From the NCBI RefSeq assembly GCF_033100795.1, contig NZ_JAWLVI010000003.1:321323-385322 (forward strand): a stretch of 64,000 nucleotides of DNA, given 5' to 3'. The notes beneath the pieces are model-generated. The model saw nothing but the letters and a program-made list of their open reading frames with translations. It was not told where the DNA came from and did not search any database. Shown here in pieces: positions 17,842-26,570 of this stretch. The translations under genes were made by a program, and so were the position numbers. Each line of letters begins with the position of its first letter. The stretch's first letter is position 1. This DNA comes from Pseudothioclava sp033100795 (GTDB lineage: Bacteria > Pseudomonadota > Alphaproteobacteria > Rhodobacterales > Rhodobacteraceae).

Positions 17842-18612
17842 CTACAGTTCCGCACGCGGATGGCGCGCAAAAGTCAGGTCGCGCAGCACGATCTGATTCA
17901 TCTGCGGCCCCTCGAAAATCAGGTCCACCCACGCCTTTTCGACCCGCTTTTCGTTCATTTTCGTATAGGCGAGGTCAAACTCGACAAAGCTCTCGCCCGA
18001 CTGCGGCAGTTCGCGCACCAGTTGTTCGGTGTTGGGACCGTGCTTCACGTTCAGGCGGCAGAACACCTCGAGCGGCTTTTCCAGTTCGACCACCATATCC
18101 AGCCGGATCAGGTGATTGAGCTTCAGCCCCGACACGCCAGCTTCGGGCAGATCAAGCACCAAAGACAGGAACGAGCCGTCAAACCGGAACACATCCATCC
18201 GCAGCCCGTATGGGGCAATATCCTCGGCGCGGCTGTTGCGAATCTGGCGCAGCGTCAGCTCGGACAGCTTGCAATCGTGAAACAGCGTCACCTCGTCACC
18301 GATCCGCGTGCGCGCCTCGGCCGCCGCAACGCCTTGCGGGAAAACCGGCCCCTTCCAGAGCTTCGGGCGCCACGACCAGTCACACCCGAGTGGTTTGTTG
18401 ATTCCATCCGCCCCGACCAGCGGCAATTGCAACCGCCCGTCCGCCACATGCAGCACCTTATCAAGCGCGCGGCGCAAATGGCGCGCGTCACCGCGTAACT
18501 CGCGCAGCGCGTGATTATCCAGCGCTTCGGCCTGCTTTGCCAGGGCTTCCCACCGCTTCAACGAGCGGGCCTGTGCAAAACGGTCGAGATATGAACTCTT
18601 GTTAACTGACAT
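17842..18612 (-). CDS. Conserved hypothetical protein (possibly DUF6478), 256 aa
   Basis: This 256-residue soluble protein has no signal peptide or membrane segment. Its N-terminal half is charged and helical (LDNHALRELRGDARHLRRALDKVL), followed by CDWSWRPKLWKGPVF and a beta-rich C-terminal part ending VLRDLTFARHPRAEL. It resembles a Rhodobacteraceae-restricted family that I recall as DUF6478, with no known function; I cannot verify the family name here. It is followed after nine bases by the 116-residue gene. The 148-base region upstream holds its promoter and no other gene I can support. Confidence 0.75.
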   Translation of the reverse strand: MSVNKSSYLDRFAQARSLKRWEALAKQAEALDNHALRELRGDARHLRRALDKVLHVADGRLQLPLVGADGINKPLGCDWSWRPKLWKGPVFPQGVAAAEARTRIGDEVTLFHDCKLSELTLRQIRNSRAEDIAPYGLRMDVFRFDGSFLSLVLDLPEAGVSGLKLNHLIRLDMVVELEKPLEVFCRLNVKHGPNTEQLVRELPQSGESFVEFDLAYTKMNEKRVEKAWVDLIFEGPQMNQIVLRDLTFARHPRAEL

Positions 18613-18760
18613 TATTACGATACGGCGATGATCGCCTTTTAGTTCCTGCCTAGGAAATAATTACTGGCATCGCTTTCCCTTCGCAAAGGTTAACTCCTCC
18701 GCAAACCGGAATTTTTTTCGCGCTTTCAAGATATTTGCCGCCCGGATCGGCCTTGGCGCC

Positions 18761-19441
18761 CTAGTTTGCGTCCAGCAAAGCCTGAGCGAACTGGCGCAGC
18801 AAATCCTGCTGGGCCGCATCCGATACGGCGCCATCCTTAAGCGGCATGACACTGAGCGAACTCATCCGCCCTCCGATCATCGAAACCCCGCGCCAGTAGC
18901 TATGCGAGCGCGCAACATCGGTCAGCGGGGACGCATCCGTCACCTTCAGGATCAGCAGATTGCCCTCAAGGTTTTCATGCGCAACCGTCACATCTTCGGC
19001 CCGCCCCGAGCGGGCCAGCGCCGCGCGCCCCAATTCAGAAGCAAAGAACTCTGCAACCAGCCGCATCTGATCGGGACCACCCGTCGCTGACGTATCCGCG
19101 CTGAAGGTTCCGCTCAGCAACACCGCCTCGGACGGCTTGGCGCGGTCGGGATCACCGCTCATCGCGGCGCAATGGCCGAAGAGAACGAATATCCCATCGG
19201 CATCGTCGCGCAGGGTTTTCTGGTCGATGCAAAAGCCACGCGGAGCGGCGAGTGTAACCGCGCCATTGGCGACAAGCGCCTTGGGCTGCGCCGGTCGCGA
19301 CAGAAGGCTCATGCGCGGCATCTCCGGCGCAACACATCCCGCCAGAATCAGCCCCACCGCAAGCCCCGAAAGGCTGCGACGCCACCAGTTTATACCCGTG
19401 AAAGAGCTCTCGCGCTCAGGCGCAAAATCTGACCAATTCAT
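18761..19441 (-). CDS. Predicted lipoprotein, function unknown
   Basis: This 226-residue protein has a hydrophobic segment (LSGLAVGLILAGC) ending in a lipobox LAGC near residue 36, so it is likely cleaved and lipidated at that cysteine. The preceding 22 residues (MNWSDFAPERESS..) are unusually long for a signal peptide n-region, so the true start may be internal. The mature part contains PRGFCIDQKTL and LFGHCAAM with two cysteines and AEFFASELGRAALARSG. I do not recognise a family. Confidence 0.7.
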   Translation of the reverse strand: MNWSDFAPERESSFTGINWWRRSLSGLAVGLILAGCVAPEMPRMSLLSRPAQPKALVANGAVTLAAPRGFCIDQKTLRDDADGIFVLFGHCAAMSGDPDRAKPSEAVLLSGTFSADTSATGGPDQMRLVAEFFASELGRAALARSGRAEDVTVAHENLEGNLLILKVTDASPLTDVARSHSYWRGVSMIGGRMSSLSVMPLKDGAVSDAAQQDLLRQFAQALLDAN

Positions 19442-19470
19442 CTACTCGTCCCGATGCCTTGGACAGTGTG

Positions 19471-20121
19471 TTACTGGCTCGCGCCCCACGGAGCAAGCGT
19501 CAGGACGTGATCCGCGACATCGGCGTCCTCGGGATCGTGGCTGACAAGCACCGCCGGAATCCCCCGCGCGCGGATATGGGCCAGCAGGAACGAACGGATT
19601 TCGGCCCGCAATGCGACATCCAGACGAGAAAACGGCTCATCAAGCAAAACCGCCTCCGGTTCTGCCAGAAGCGCGCGCATCAGGGCCACACGCACCCTTT
19701 GGCCCCCCGAAAGCGTCGCGGGGTCACGGGTCTCGAACCCCGTCAGCCCCGCCTGCGACAATGCGTCCGAAATCGCCGCACGCCGTGCAGACCGCCCCGA
19801 CACATGTCCCGCCAAACCGAAGGCCAGATTGTCGCCCACGCTTAGGTGCGGAAACAACGGCGCATCCTGAAACAGCAGTCCGACGCGGCGTGCCTCGGCA
19901 GGTAGGGGCACGAGGCTCCGCCCGTTCAAAACAACCTGCCCCGCTCCGGTCAGCCCACGCGGCAAATGCCCGCCGATCATCGACAGAAGCGTCGATTTTC
20001 CGCGCCCCGAAGGCCCGATGAGGCACAGGCATTGGCCCGCCCTGACACTGGCCGAAACCGGCGCGAACAGCGACGCCCCACCCGACGGCGCAACCGTGAC
20101 ATCGACCAGATCAAGGCTCAT
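19471..20121 (-). CDS. ynjD: ABC transporter ATPase, YnjD type
   Basis: This 216-residue nucleotide-binding subunit has Walker A IGPSGRGKST, Q-loop FQDAPLFPHL, signature LSGGQRVRVALMRAL, Walker B AVLLDEPF and switch His in VLVSHDPEDA. Its size and its position last in a B-C-D order agree with E. coli YnjD. The ATG at 20121 overlaps the permease stop (ATGA). It energises the YnjC/YnjB importer; the substrate has not been established for this family. Confidence 0.88.
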   Translation of the reverse strand: MSLDLVDVTVAPSGGASLFAPVSASVRAGQCLCLIGPSGRGKSTLLSMIGGHLPRGLTGAGQVVLNGRSLVPLPAEARRVGLLFQDAPLFPHLSVGDNLAFGLAGHVSGRSARRAAISDALSQAGLTGFETRDPATLSGGQRVRVALMRALLAEPEAVLLDEPFSRLDVALRAEIRSFLLAHIRARGIPAVLVSHDPEDADVADHVLTLAPWGASQ

Positions 20122-21719
20122 CGCTCCCCCCTCATGCCGCGCCGATCGCGATGGACCCACGCCGGAACGCCCAAGGCCAGACCATAGGCCAGCAGCGGCA
20201 GCAGGGCCAGCACAAGCCCGTAAAGCGCAGAGAGCCTGCGATCGGCGCCAGATGCCAATGCGACCGCCTCGGTCGCAAGCGTCTGGACCCGCCCCGCGCC
20301 GGGCAGAAGCACGGCCAGAAACTGCGCGCAGGAAACCGCGAAGCCGATCGCCGCTGCCGTTAGCAAAGGGCGCAGCATCAGGGACAGCTTGACCCGCCAG
20401 AAGCGCCGCATCGGCCCCGCGCCAAGGCTTGCAGCCGCAGCCAATTGCTGCGCGTCCATCGCCCGCCACGGGCCAGTGATCGCGATCATCACATAGGGAA
20501 AGACAAACAGGATCTCGGCCCAGATCACTGCCATACGCCCCGCCGGAACGCCCAACCACAGAAAGCCCTGCGCGACGCCTTGTAGGAAAGATATTTGCGG
20601 CAGCAGCAGCGGGGTAATAACGATCAGAGCACCGCCACGCATCCGCGAGCCAGACCGGTCTTCGGCCTCCAGCCAGATCAGTGCCAGCACAAGGGAGATC
20701 ACGGTTGCGGCAAGCCCGATCAGCAGGGTCTCTCCGGCGGTTTGCGCCCATACAAGCTGCTGCCAGCCCACGAAGGTCATCTGTTCAGGCAGCACCGCCG
20801 GAAAGGGCCAGCGCCGCGCGACCGACCACAGCGCCAGCACCAGAACGGCCGCCCCGCCAAGTATCAGCCCCGATACTCCGATGGCCGCACCGCCCGCGCC
20901 ACGCGGCACCCGTCGCATCCCCTTGCGCAGACGGTTCAGCAAAAGGCGTGCGGTCACAACCTCGGCCCCCCGCCATACAGCCACCGCCCCGCCCGTCACC
21001 AGCAAAAGCCCGATCGCCAGCCGCGCCGCCGCGAACCGCGCGTCAGGATCGGTCGCCGTGAACAGGCGCAAAATCTGCACGGCCAGCGTTGGCGGGTGCG
21101 AGGGGCCAAGCAGCAGCGCCATATCCACCACCGACAGCGAAAATGCGAGCGTGATGAAAACCGGCAATCTCAGGGCGGGGTAAAGCATCGGCCAAACCAC
21201 CTGTCGCCAGATCTGGCTGCGCGGATATCCAAGGCTCTGCCCCGCCGCGAAATGCGCCTCAAGCAGGTGCTGCGCCGCCGCCGCCAGTGTGACCAGCGTC
21301 AGGAACGGCACTTCTTTCAGGACCAGCCCCAGCATCAATGACAGCCCCCACGGGTCGCCCACCGTCACAATCGCGGGCGGCAGATCAAGCGGCCACACCA
21401 GCCGCACCAACCACCCCGAGGGCGCGATCAGAAACGCCAGCCCAAGCGCCAGCGTCGCATGGGGCACCGCCAGAAATGGCGCGAGCCACGCCCGCGCCCG
21501 CGCTTTCGGCAACAGCCACAGCGACAGCGGCACCGAAAGACCCACCGACAAAAGCGTCGCGCCCACACCCGTCACCAGCGTCAGGCGGAGCGAGGTCGCA
21601 ATGCCTGCCACAGCAAAGCCCGATGCCTCGGGGCGCAGCGCCATCGCCAAGGTCAGCACCAGCCCCGCAAGGACCGGCGCGACAATCCCCCCCGCAAGCA
21701 GCAGGCGCAGCCAGATCAT
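20118..21719 (-). CDS. ynjC: ABC transporter permease, two fused transmembrane domains, YnjC type
   Basis: This 533-residue protein has about 12 membrane helices arranged as two homologous halves (about 1-265 and 290-533). Each half has a degenerate EAA loop: EAHFAAGQSLGYPRSQIWRQ and AAAASLGAGPMRRFWR. A fused double permease of this length is characteristic of YnjC and of ThiP/FbpB-like iron and thiamine permeases. I chose the ATG at 21719, which forms ATGA with the ynjB stop, over the in-frame ATG at 21740. Its own stop overlaps the ATPase start. Confidence 0.87.
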   Translation of the reverse strand: MIWLRLLLAGGIVAPVLAGLVLTLAMALRPEASGFAVAGIATSLRLTLVTGVGATLLSVGLSVPLSLWLLPKARARAWLAPFLAVPHATLALGLAFLIAPSGWLVRLVWPLDLPPAIVTVGDPWGLSLMLGLVLKEVPFLTLVTLAAAAQHLLEAHFAAGQSLGYPRSQIWRQVVWPMLYPALRLPVFITLAFSLSVVDMALLLGPSHPPTLAVQILRLFTATDPDARFAAARLAIGLLLVTGGAVAVWRGAEVVTARLLLNRLRKGMRRVPRGAGGAAIGVSGLILGGAAVLVLALWSVARRWPFPAVLPEQMTFVGWQQLVWAQTAGETLLIGLAATVISLVLALIWLEAEDRSGSRMRGGALIVITPLLLPQISFLQGVAQGFLWLGVPAGRMAVIWAEILFVFPYVMIAITGPWRAMDAQQLAAAASLGAGPMRRFWRVKLSLMLRPLLTAAAIGFAVSCAQFLAVLLPGAGRVQTLATEAVALASGADRRLSALYGLVLALLPLLAYGLALGVPAWVHRDRRGMRGER

Positions 21720-22894
21720 GGCGTGTAGCGCTTTGCCCATTCCTCGGTCAGGCGGGTCATCCAGCTCGGGTGCGGCTCGGGCAGGGTCGCGCCCAAATCC
21801 TCGAGGCGCGGCAAGGCTGGCGCTGTTGGCAGGGCCGCAAAGGCCGCCTTCGCCGCATCATCAAGGCGCGCTGGGTCCAGCACCGAATAGCTGCCCAAGA
21901 CCTCGATATTCTGCATTTGCGCCTGTGCCTCGGGCGAGAGCAGGAAATTCGCCACCACCTCGGCGCCTGCGCGATGCGCCGCGTCAAAGGGGATCGCTAC
22001 GAACGAGATGTTCCCGATCGTCCCCGCATCGGGCACGAAAACCCGCACGGTTTCGGGCAAGACACCTTGCGCGATCAGCGCCGCAGGGGCCGCCGGATCG
22101 AAGAACATCGCAATATCGACCTCGCCATCGTTCAGAAGCTGCGCCTGCACGGATTCGTTCTCGGGGTAGGCCGCGCCTTCACGCCACAGATGCGGACGGA
22201 GCGCATCATACCATTGCCAAAGGGGCGCGGTTTGTGCCCCGAACGCCGCATCCGTGGCGGGCGCCGCAAGAGCCGCCCTGTCCGGCGCCAGTTCAACCAA
22301 AGCCTGTTTCAGAAAGGTTGCGCCCATGAAATTGGCCGGGTTCGGGTGCGTCATCCGCCCGGGATGCGCCTTGGCCCAATCGACAAACCCCGCCATCGAG
22401 CGCGGCGGCTCGGGCGCGCGCGCACTATCATGGGCAAAGACGAATTTGGCCAGCCGCCAGGGCGCCTCCATCCCCTCGACCGGAACCGTGAAATCAAGCG
22501 TCGCTGCCGCCCCTTCGCTCAGGTCCACCCCCGCCGCATTCGGCAATCCGGCGACAAAGGGGCCATGCAGCAAAGCCTCGTCTTTCATCGCCATGAAATT
22601 CGGCCCGTTGATCCAGACAAGGTCCACCGCGCCACCCTCGATCTGCCCTGCCGCCTTTTCGGCCCGCACCCGCGCGACGGCCTCGGCGGTGTCAGACAGC
22701 TTGACCTGCTGGACGGAGACGCCGAACTCGGCCTCAGTCCGCGCGGACACCCACTCGATGAACGCATTGGTGCGCGGATCGCCCCCCCACGCATTCCAAT
22801 AGACCGTCTGGCCGCGCGCCTCGGCCAAGGTCTCGGCCCAATCGGCCATGGCAGGGGTCGCACCCAACAAAAACGCGGCAAGGATCAGTTTCAT
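21716..22894 (-). CDS. ynjB: ABC transporter substrate-binding protein, YnjB type
   Basis: The 392 residues start MKLILAAFLLGATPAMADW, a clean signal peptide with AMA cleavage, so the protein is periplasmic. The early YWNAWGGDPRTNAFIEWV matches the conserved start of YnjB-family binding proteins (E. coli YnjB is about 388 aa). The start at 22894 gives an ATGA overlap with the ynjF stop; the longer ORF to 23008 would bury the signal peptide. It should deliver an unknown solute to YnjC-YnjD. Confidence 0.88.
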   Translation of the reverse strand: MKLILAAFLLGATPAMADWAETLAEARGQTVYWNAWGGDPRTNAFIEWVSARTEAEFGVSVQQVKLSDTAEAVARVRAEKAAGQIEGGAVDLVWINGPNFMAMKDEALLHGPFVAGLPNAAGVDLSEGAAATLDFTVPVEGMEAPWRLAKFVFAHDSARAPEPPRSMAGFVDWAKAHPGRMTHPNPANFMGATFLKQALVELAPDRAALAAPATDAAFGAQTAPLWQWYDALRPHLWREGAAYPENESVQAQLLNDGEVDIAMFFDPAAPAALIAQGVLPETVRVFVPDAGTIGNISFVAIPFDAAHRAGAEVVANFLLSPEAQAQMQNIEVLGSYSVLDPARLDDAAKAAFAALPTAPALPRLEDLGATLPEPHPSWMTRLTEEWAKRYTP

Positions 22895-23508
22895 TCCATC
22901 TCTCCGGCAAAGGCCCGCCAGCCGATATACCAACGGGTCAGGGTCGTCACGGCACAGGCCGCAGAAAAGACATAGGCCAGCGGCACAAACGCCGCAGGCC
23001 ACAGGCAAATCGCGATGAAGAAGGCGATAGTCTCGGTGCCTTCGGTGAGACCACCAAGGTAATAGATGCCCTTTGTCGGGTAGGCATCCGCGCGCATCCC
23101 GCGTTTGGCCGCTATCGCCGCAAAGGCCAGAAAGCTTGATCCGGTGCCAACAAAGGCCGCGATCAGAACTGCTGCCGCAAGCGCGTTTTGCGCCGGATCA
23201 GCCAGCGCAAACCCCAAGGGGATCAGCGCGTAGAACACGAAATCAAGCGCAATATCCAGAAACGCCCCGCGATCCGTCGCCCGCGTCTGGCGCGCAATGG
23301 CGCCATCCAGACCATCGGCCAGCCGGTTTAGCAAGATCAGGCCAAGCGCCAGCCCGAATTGCCCCGCCGCCAGCGCAGGCACCGCCAGAATTCCCAGCAA
23401 AAAACCCGCAATCGTCATATGATCGGGCTGCACTCGTGCGCGCGCGAACCCTCGCGCCAGAGGCGACAGCAACCGCCGCTGAAGGGGCAGCAAACGCGCG
23501 TCGATCAT
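22891..23508 (-). CDS. ynjF: CDP-alcohol phosphatidyltransferase family protein, YnjF type
   Basis: This 205-residue integral membrane enzyme has about six helices. It carries the CDP-alcohol phosphotransferase motif as DGLDGAIARQTRATDRGAFLD plus IALD (D-G-x2-A-R-x8-G-x3-D-x3-D), so it should transfer a phosphoalcohol from a CDP-linked donor; the lipid product is unknown. The start at 23508 overlaps the fusion gene's stop (ATGA). Its neighbours match E. coli ynjF, which lies beside ynjBCD. Confidence 0.87.
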   Translation of the reverse strand: MIDARLLPLQRRLLSPLARGFARARVQPDHMTIAGFLLGILAVPALAAGQFGLALGLILLNRLADGLDGAIARQTRATDRGAFLDIALDFVFYALIPLGFALADPAQNALAAAVLIAAFVGTGSSFLAFAAIAAKRGMRADAYPTKGIYYLGGLTEGTETIAFFIAICLWPAAFVPLAYVFSAACAVTTLTRWYIGWRAFAGEME

Positions 23509-25664
23509 CCGCGCCTCCATGTCATAAAGCGTTCAGCCAGACGCAAGAGGCGCGGGCTGACATGGCCTTGCTTCCAGCGACCCGAGGCGTTTTTCGCGGC
23601 CTCGGACCAGCCTGGATAGATATGCGGCGTCGCAAGGATTTTCCCCAAACCAAGCCCGTGCCGCATCGCCAGCGTAAACTCGGCCAGCACCTCGGACGCA
23701 TTGGCGCCCAGAACGGTGACGCCCAAAATCCTGTCCGAGCCTTTCGGAGTAATCACTTTCACAAAGCCCTCGGTCCGGCCCTCGGCAATCGCGCGGTCCA
23801 GATCGGCCAGCGGATAGACCACCGTCTCACACGCCTCCGCCTGCGGTTCGGTCAGCCCGACACGCGCAACCTCGGGCGTGGAGAAAATAGCCGCCGGGAT
23901 CGGCGCAGCATGGGCCTTGAAGCGCCAGAACGGCGCAGCCAGTGCATTCGCCGCCGCGATCCAGCCCTGATGCCCCGCCGCGTTCGTCAGTTGCAGCGGC
24001 CCCGCCACATCCCCCGCCGCGTAAATATGCGGCATCAGTGTTTGCAGATAGGCGTCGGTCTCGATCACGCGGGCGGCGGGGATACCAAGCTCGCGCAGAC
24101 CAAAGCCTTCCAGCCGCGCCTTCCGGCCGACCGCGACCAGCAGCGCATCGAAGGGCAACCGCGAGCCATCCTCCAGCGCGACCCATTTGCCGCCGTCGGC
24201 GCCAAATTCCACCGCCTTCGCAGACAGACGCACCTCCACCCCGTCACGCTCAAGCGCGGCATGGATGGCGTCGGAAACCTCGGGTTCTTCACGCGGCAAA
24301 AGCCGCTCGCCCGCCTCCAAGAGCGTCACCCCCGCCCCCAGAAGCGCAAGCGCCTGCGCCAGCTCGCAGCCTATCGGCCCACCGCCAAGCACCAGCAACC
24401 GGCGCGGCGGCGCCTCCAGCCCCGCAAGGTAATCCCATACCGTTTCCGAGGTCAGCGGATCGACACCTTCGATCCCCGCCAGATCGGGAATGAACGGGGC
24501 CGCCCCTGTGGCCAGAACAATCGCCCGCGCGGTCAGGCGCTGCGCACCGATTTCAACCGTCCACGGATCGACAAGCCGCGCCTGCCCGCGCAGCACCTCG
24601 ACCCCCAGACCTTCATAGCGCGCGACGGAATCATTCGGCGCAATCGCCTCGATCACCTTGCGGACCCGCGCCATGACACGCGGGAAATCGACTTGCGGCG
24701 CAGTATCCACCCCAAGCACATGGGCGCGACGCGCCTCCGCCACCGCGCGCGCCGAGGCGATCAGCGCTTTTGACGGAACACAGCCTGTATTCAGACAATC
24801 GCCGCCCATCCTGTCCTGCTCGATCAGCGTAATTTTCGCCTTCGCCGCCGCCGCGACATAGGCCGCCACCAACCCCGCCGCACCTGCACCGATTACGATT
24901 AGATTGCGGTCGAACCGCTGCGGGCGGGTGAAACCGCGCAAGGCCCGCCGCCGCCGCGCCAGCGCCACCCCCCATCGCGCCACCCAAGGGAAAACGCCCA
25001 AGGCCACAAGCGTCGCCAGCAACCCGGGCGAAACAATCCCCGACAGGCTTTGCAACTGACCAAGCTGGGCACCTGCGGCCACGTAGACGGCGGTGCCCGG
25101 CAACATGCCGATCTGCGAAACGGCATAGAACCGCGCCAGCGGCATCGCAGTCAGGCCAAAGGCCAGATTGATTACAAAGAACGGCACCACCGGAATAAGC
25201 CGCAGCGAGAACAGGTAAAAGGCGCCATCTCGCCCGACCCCGTCGCGGATCGCAGCCAGACGCCCGCCGATGCGCCCCGCCACCCAGTCGCGCATCAGAT
25301 ACCGCGCCGCCAGAAACGCCAGCCCTGCCCCGATCGACGAGGCGAAAGACACCAGCAAAAGTCCCTGCCAAAACCCGAACAGCGCCGCCCCCAGAAGCGT
25401 CAGCCACACCGCAAACGGCAGCGACAACGCAGCACTTGCGACATAGACGGCAAAGAACGCCGCGGGCAAAACCCCCGGATGAGCCTCTTGCCAAAGCGCC
25501 AGCGCCGCGCGCACCTCGCGCAGCCGCTCAAGGTCGGGACCAGCCACCAACCCCGCCGCGACGATCGCCAGCCCCGCAAGCGCTATGAAAAGGATCGGTT
25601 TTCGCAAGTCTTTAACGTGCCTCCCGTTATAACTACGCGCAAAATAGGCCGAGTGTTTCACCAT
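23505..25664 (-). CDS. TVP38/TMEM64 membrane domain fused to a Mer/Lpd-like flavoprotein disulfide reductase
   Basis: This protein has 719 residues and two modules. Residues about 20-235 are a TVP38/TMEM64 (DedA-like, SNARE-associated) membrane domain with FGFWQGLLLVSFASSIGAG and SLRLIPVVPFFVINLAFG. Residues about 255-719 are a pyridine nucleotide disulfide oxidoreductase: FAD motif IVIGAGAAGLVAAYVA, redox pair C290/C295 in GGDCLNTGCVPSK, a second fold VLGGGPIGCELAQ, AAGDVAG and a C-terminal HIYPGWSEA. It could shuttle electrons to a membrane thiol or quinone partner; this is inference. The start is uncertain: no ribosome site precedes the ATG at 25664, while GGGAGG lies just upstream of a TTG at residue 20. 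Confidence 0.88.
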   Translation of the reverse strand: MVKHSAYFARSYNGRHVKDLRKPILFIALAGLAIVAAGLVAGPDLERLREVRAALALWQEAHPGVLPAAFFAVYVASAALSLPFAVWLTLLGAALFGFWQGLLLVSFASSIGAGLAFLAARYLMRDWVAGRIGGRLAAIRDGVGRDGAFYLFSLRLIPVVPFFVINLAFGLTAMPLARFYAVSQIGMLPGTAVYVAAGAQLGQLQSLSGIVSPGLLATLVALGVFPWVARWGVALARRRRALRGFTRPQRFDRNLIVIGAGAAGLVAAYVAAAAKAKITLIEQDRMGGDCLNTGCVPSKALIASARAVAEARRAHVLGVDTAPQVDFPRVMARVRKVIEAIAPNDSVARYEGLGVEVLRGQARLVDPWTVEIGAQRLTARAIVLATGAAPFIPDLAGIEGVDPLTSETVWDYLAGLEAPPRRLLVLGGGPIGCELAQALALLGAGVTLLEAGERLLPREEPEVSDAIHAALERDGVEVRLSAKAVEFGADGGKWVALEDGSRLPFDALLVAVGRKARLEGFGLRELGIPAARVIETDAYLQTLMPHIYAAGDVAGPLQLTNAAGHQGWIAAANALAAPFWRFKAHAAPIPAAIFSTPEVARVGLTEPQAEACETVVYPLADLDRAIAEGRTEGFVKVITPKGSDRILGVTVLGANASEVLAEFTLAMRHGLGLGKILATPHIYPGWSEAAKNASGRWKQGHVSPRLLRLAERFMTWRRG

Positions 25665-25748
25665 AGTCTATCCGTTCTCGTTATCGTGATACCTCTTTTA
25701 ACTGCGCGCGGGCTTTGGCATTCTGGCACGAAACAGGGGGCGAGGCTG

Positions 25749-26570
25749 ATGCTCTATCTCGGGCTTGATGGAGGCGGCACAGGATGCCGCGCGCGGCTGG
25801 CTGACGCCAAGGGCGCGACACTGGCCGAAGCGCAGGCAGGGCCAGCGAATATCGCCTCGGATTTCGACGCGGCTTTGGCCAACATAACGCGGGCGATTGC
25901 AGGGCTTTCCATTCCGGCGAGGGCAGAGGTCCACGCGGTGCTGGGGCTTGCGGGAGCCAACCTGTCGGGCGCAGGGCCACGGCTGGAGGCCGCGCTGCCG
26001 TTTCGGGCGCGCGTCGTTCAGGATGTCACCACCTCGGTTCGGGGCGCCTTGCGCGAGGCCGACGGGATTGTCGCGGCAATTGGCACAGGGTCCGCTTTTG
26101 CCCGCCAGATCGGCGGCGAAATCATCAGCACCGGAGGCTGGGGGCTGCGCCTTGGCGACGAGGGATCAGGGGCGTGGATCGGTCATGCGCTGGTAGCCCT
26201 TGCGGCGCGCGCGCTTGATGGCCGCTTTGAACGAACGCCCCTTTTGAACCGGCTAACGCATGATCTGGACGGCAGCGCGGGCCTTGTTGCCTTCAGTCTG
26301 CGCGCCACGCCTGCCGACTGGGCCGCGCTGGCGCCGCAGGTCTTTGACACGACCGACCCCGCCGCGCTGGCCGTTCTGGCCGCTGCACGCGCCGAAATTC
26401 GCGCGGCGATCGAGCATCTGCAGCCGCAAGGCGCGCAGCATCCGGTCGTCTGGCTGGGCGGACTTGGCGCGCGGCTGGCGATGGACGACTGGCCAAGGCG
26501 CGCGCCGCATGGCACATCGCTGGACGGGGCGCTGTGGATGGCGCAGCAGGAGAGCACATGGACCGACTGA
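25749..26570 (+). CDS. N-acetylglucosamine kinase-like BadF/BadG ATPase
   Basis: This 273-residue protein has the ASKHA fold: phosphate-1 LGLDGGGTGCRARLAD, an early TSV-containing VTTSVRGAL, VAAIGTGSAFA and GWGLRLGDEGSGAWIG, all characteristic of the BadF/GlcNAc-kinase branch. It overlaps nagA by 13 bases, so phosphorylation of GlcNAc recovered from cell-wall turnover or chitin, followed by NagA deacetylation, is the natural reading. It is divergent from the TVP38 fusion operon across 84 bases. Confidence 0.85.
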   Translation: MLYLGLDGGGTGCRARLADAKGATLAEAQAGPANIASDFDAALANITRAIAGLSIPARAEVHAVLGLAGANLSGAGPRLEAALPFRARVVQDVTTSVRGALREADGIVAAIGTGSAFARQIGGEIISTGGWGLRLGDEGSGAWIGHALVALAARALDGRFERTPLLNRLTHDLDGSAGLVAFSLRATPADWAALAPQVFDTTDPAALAVLAAARAEIRAAIEHLQPQGAQHPVVWLGGLGARLAMDDWPRRAPHGTSLDGALWMAQQESTWTD

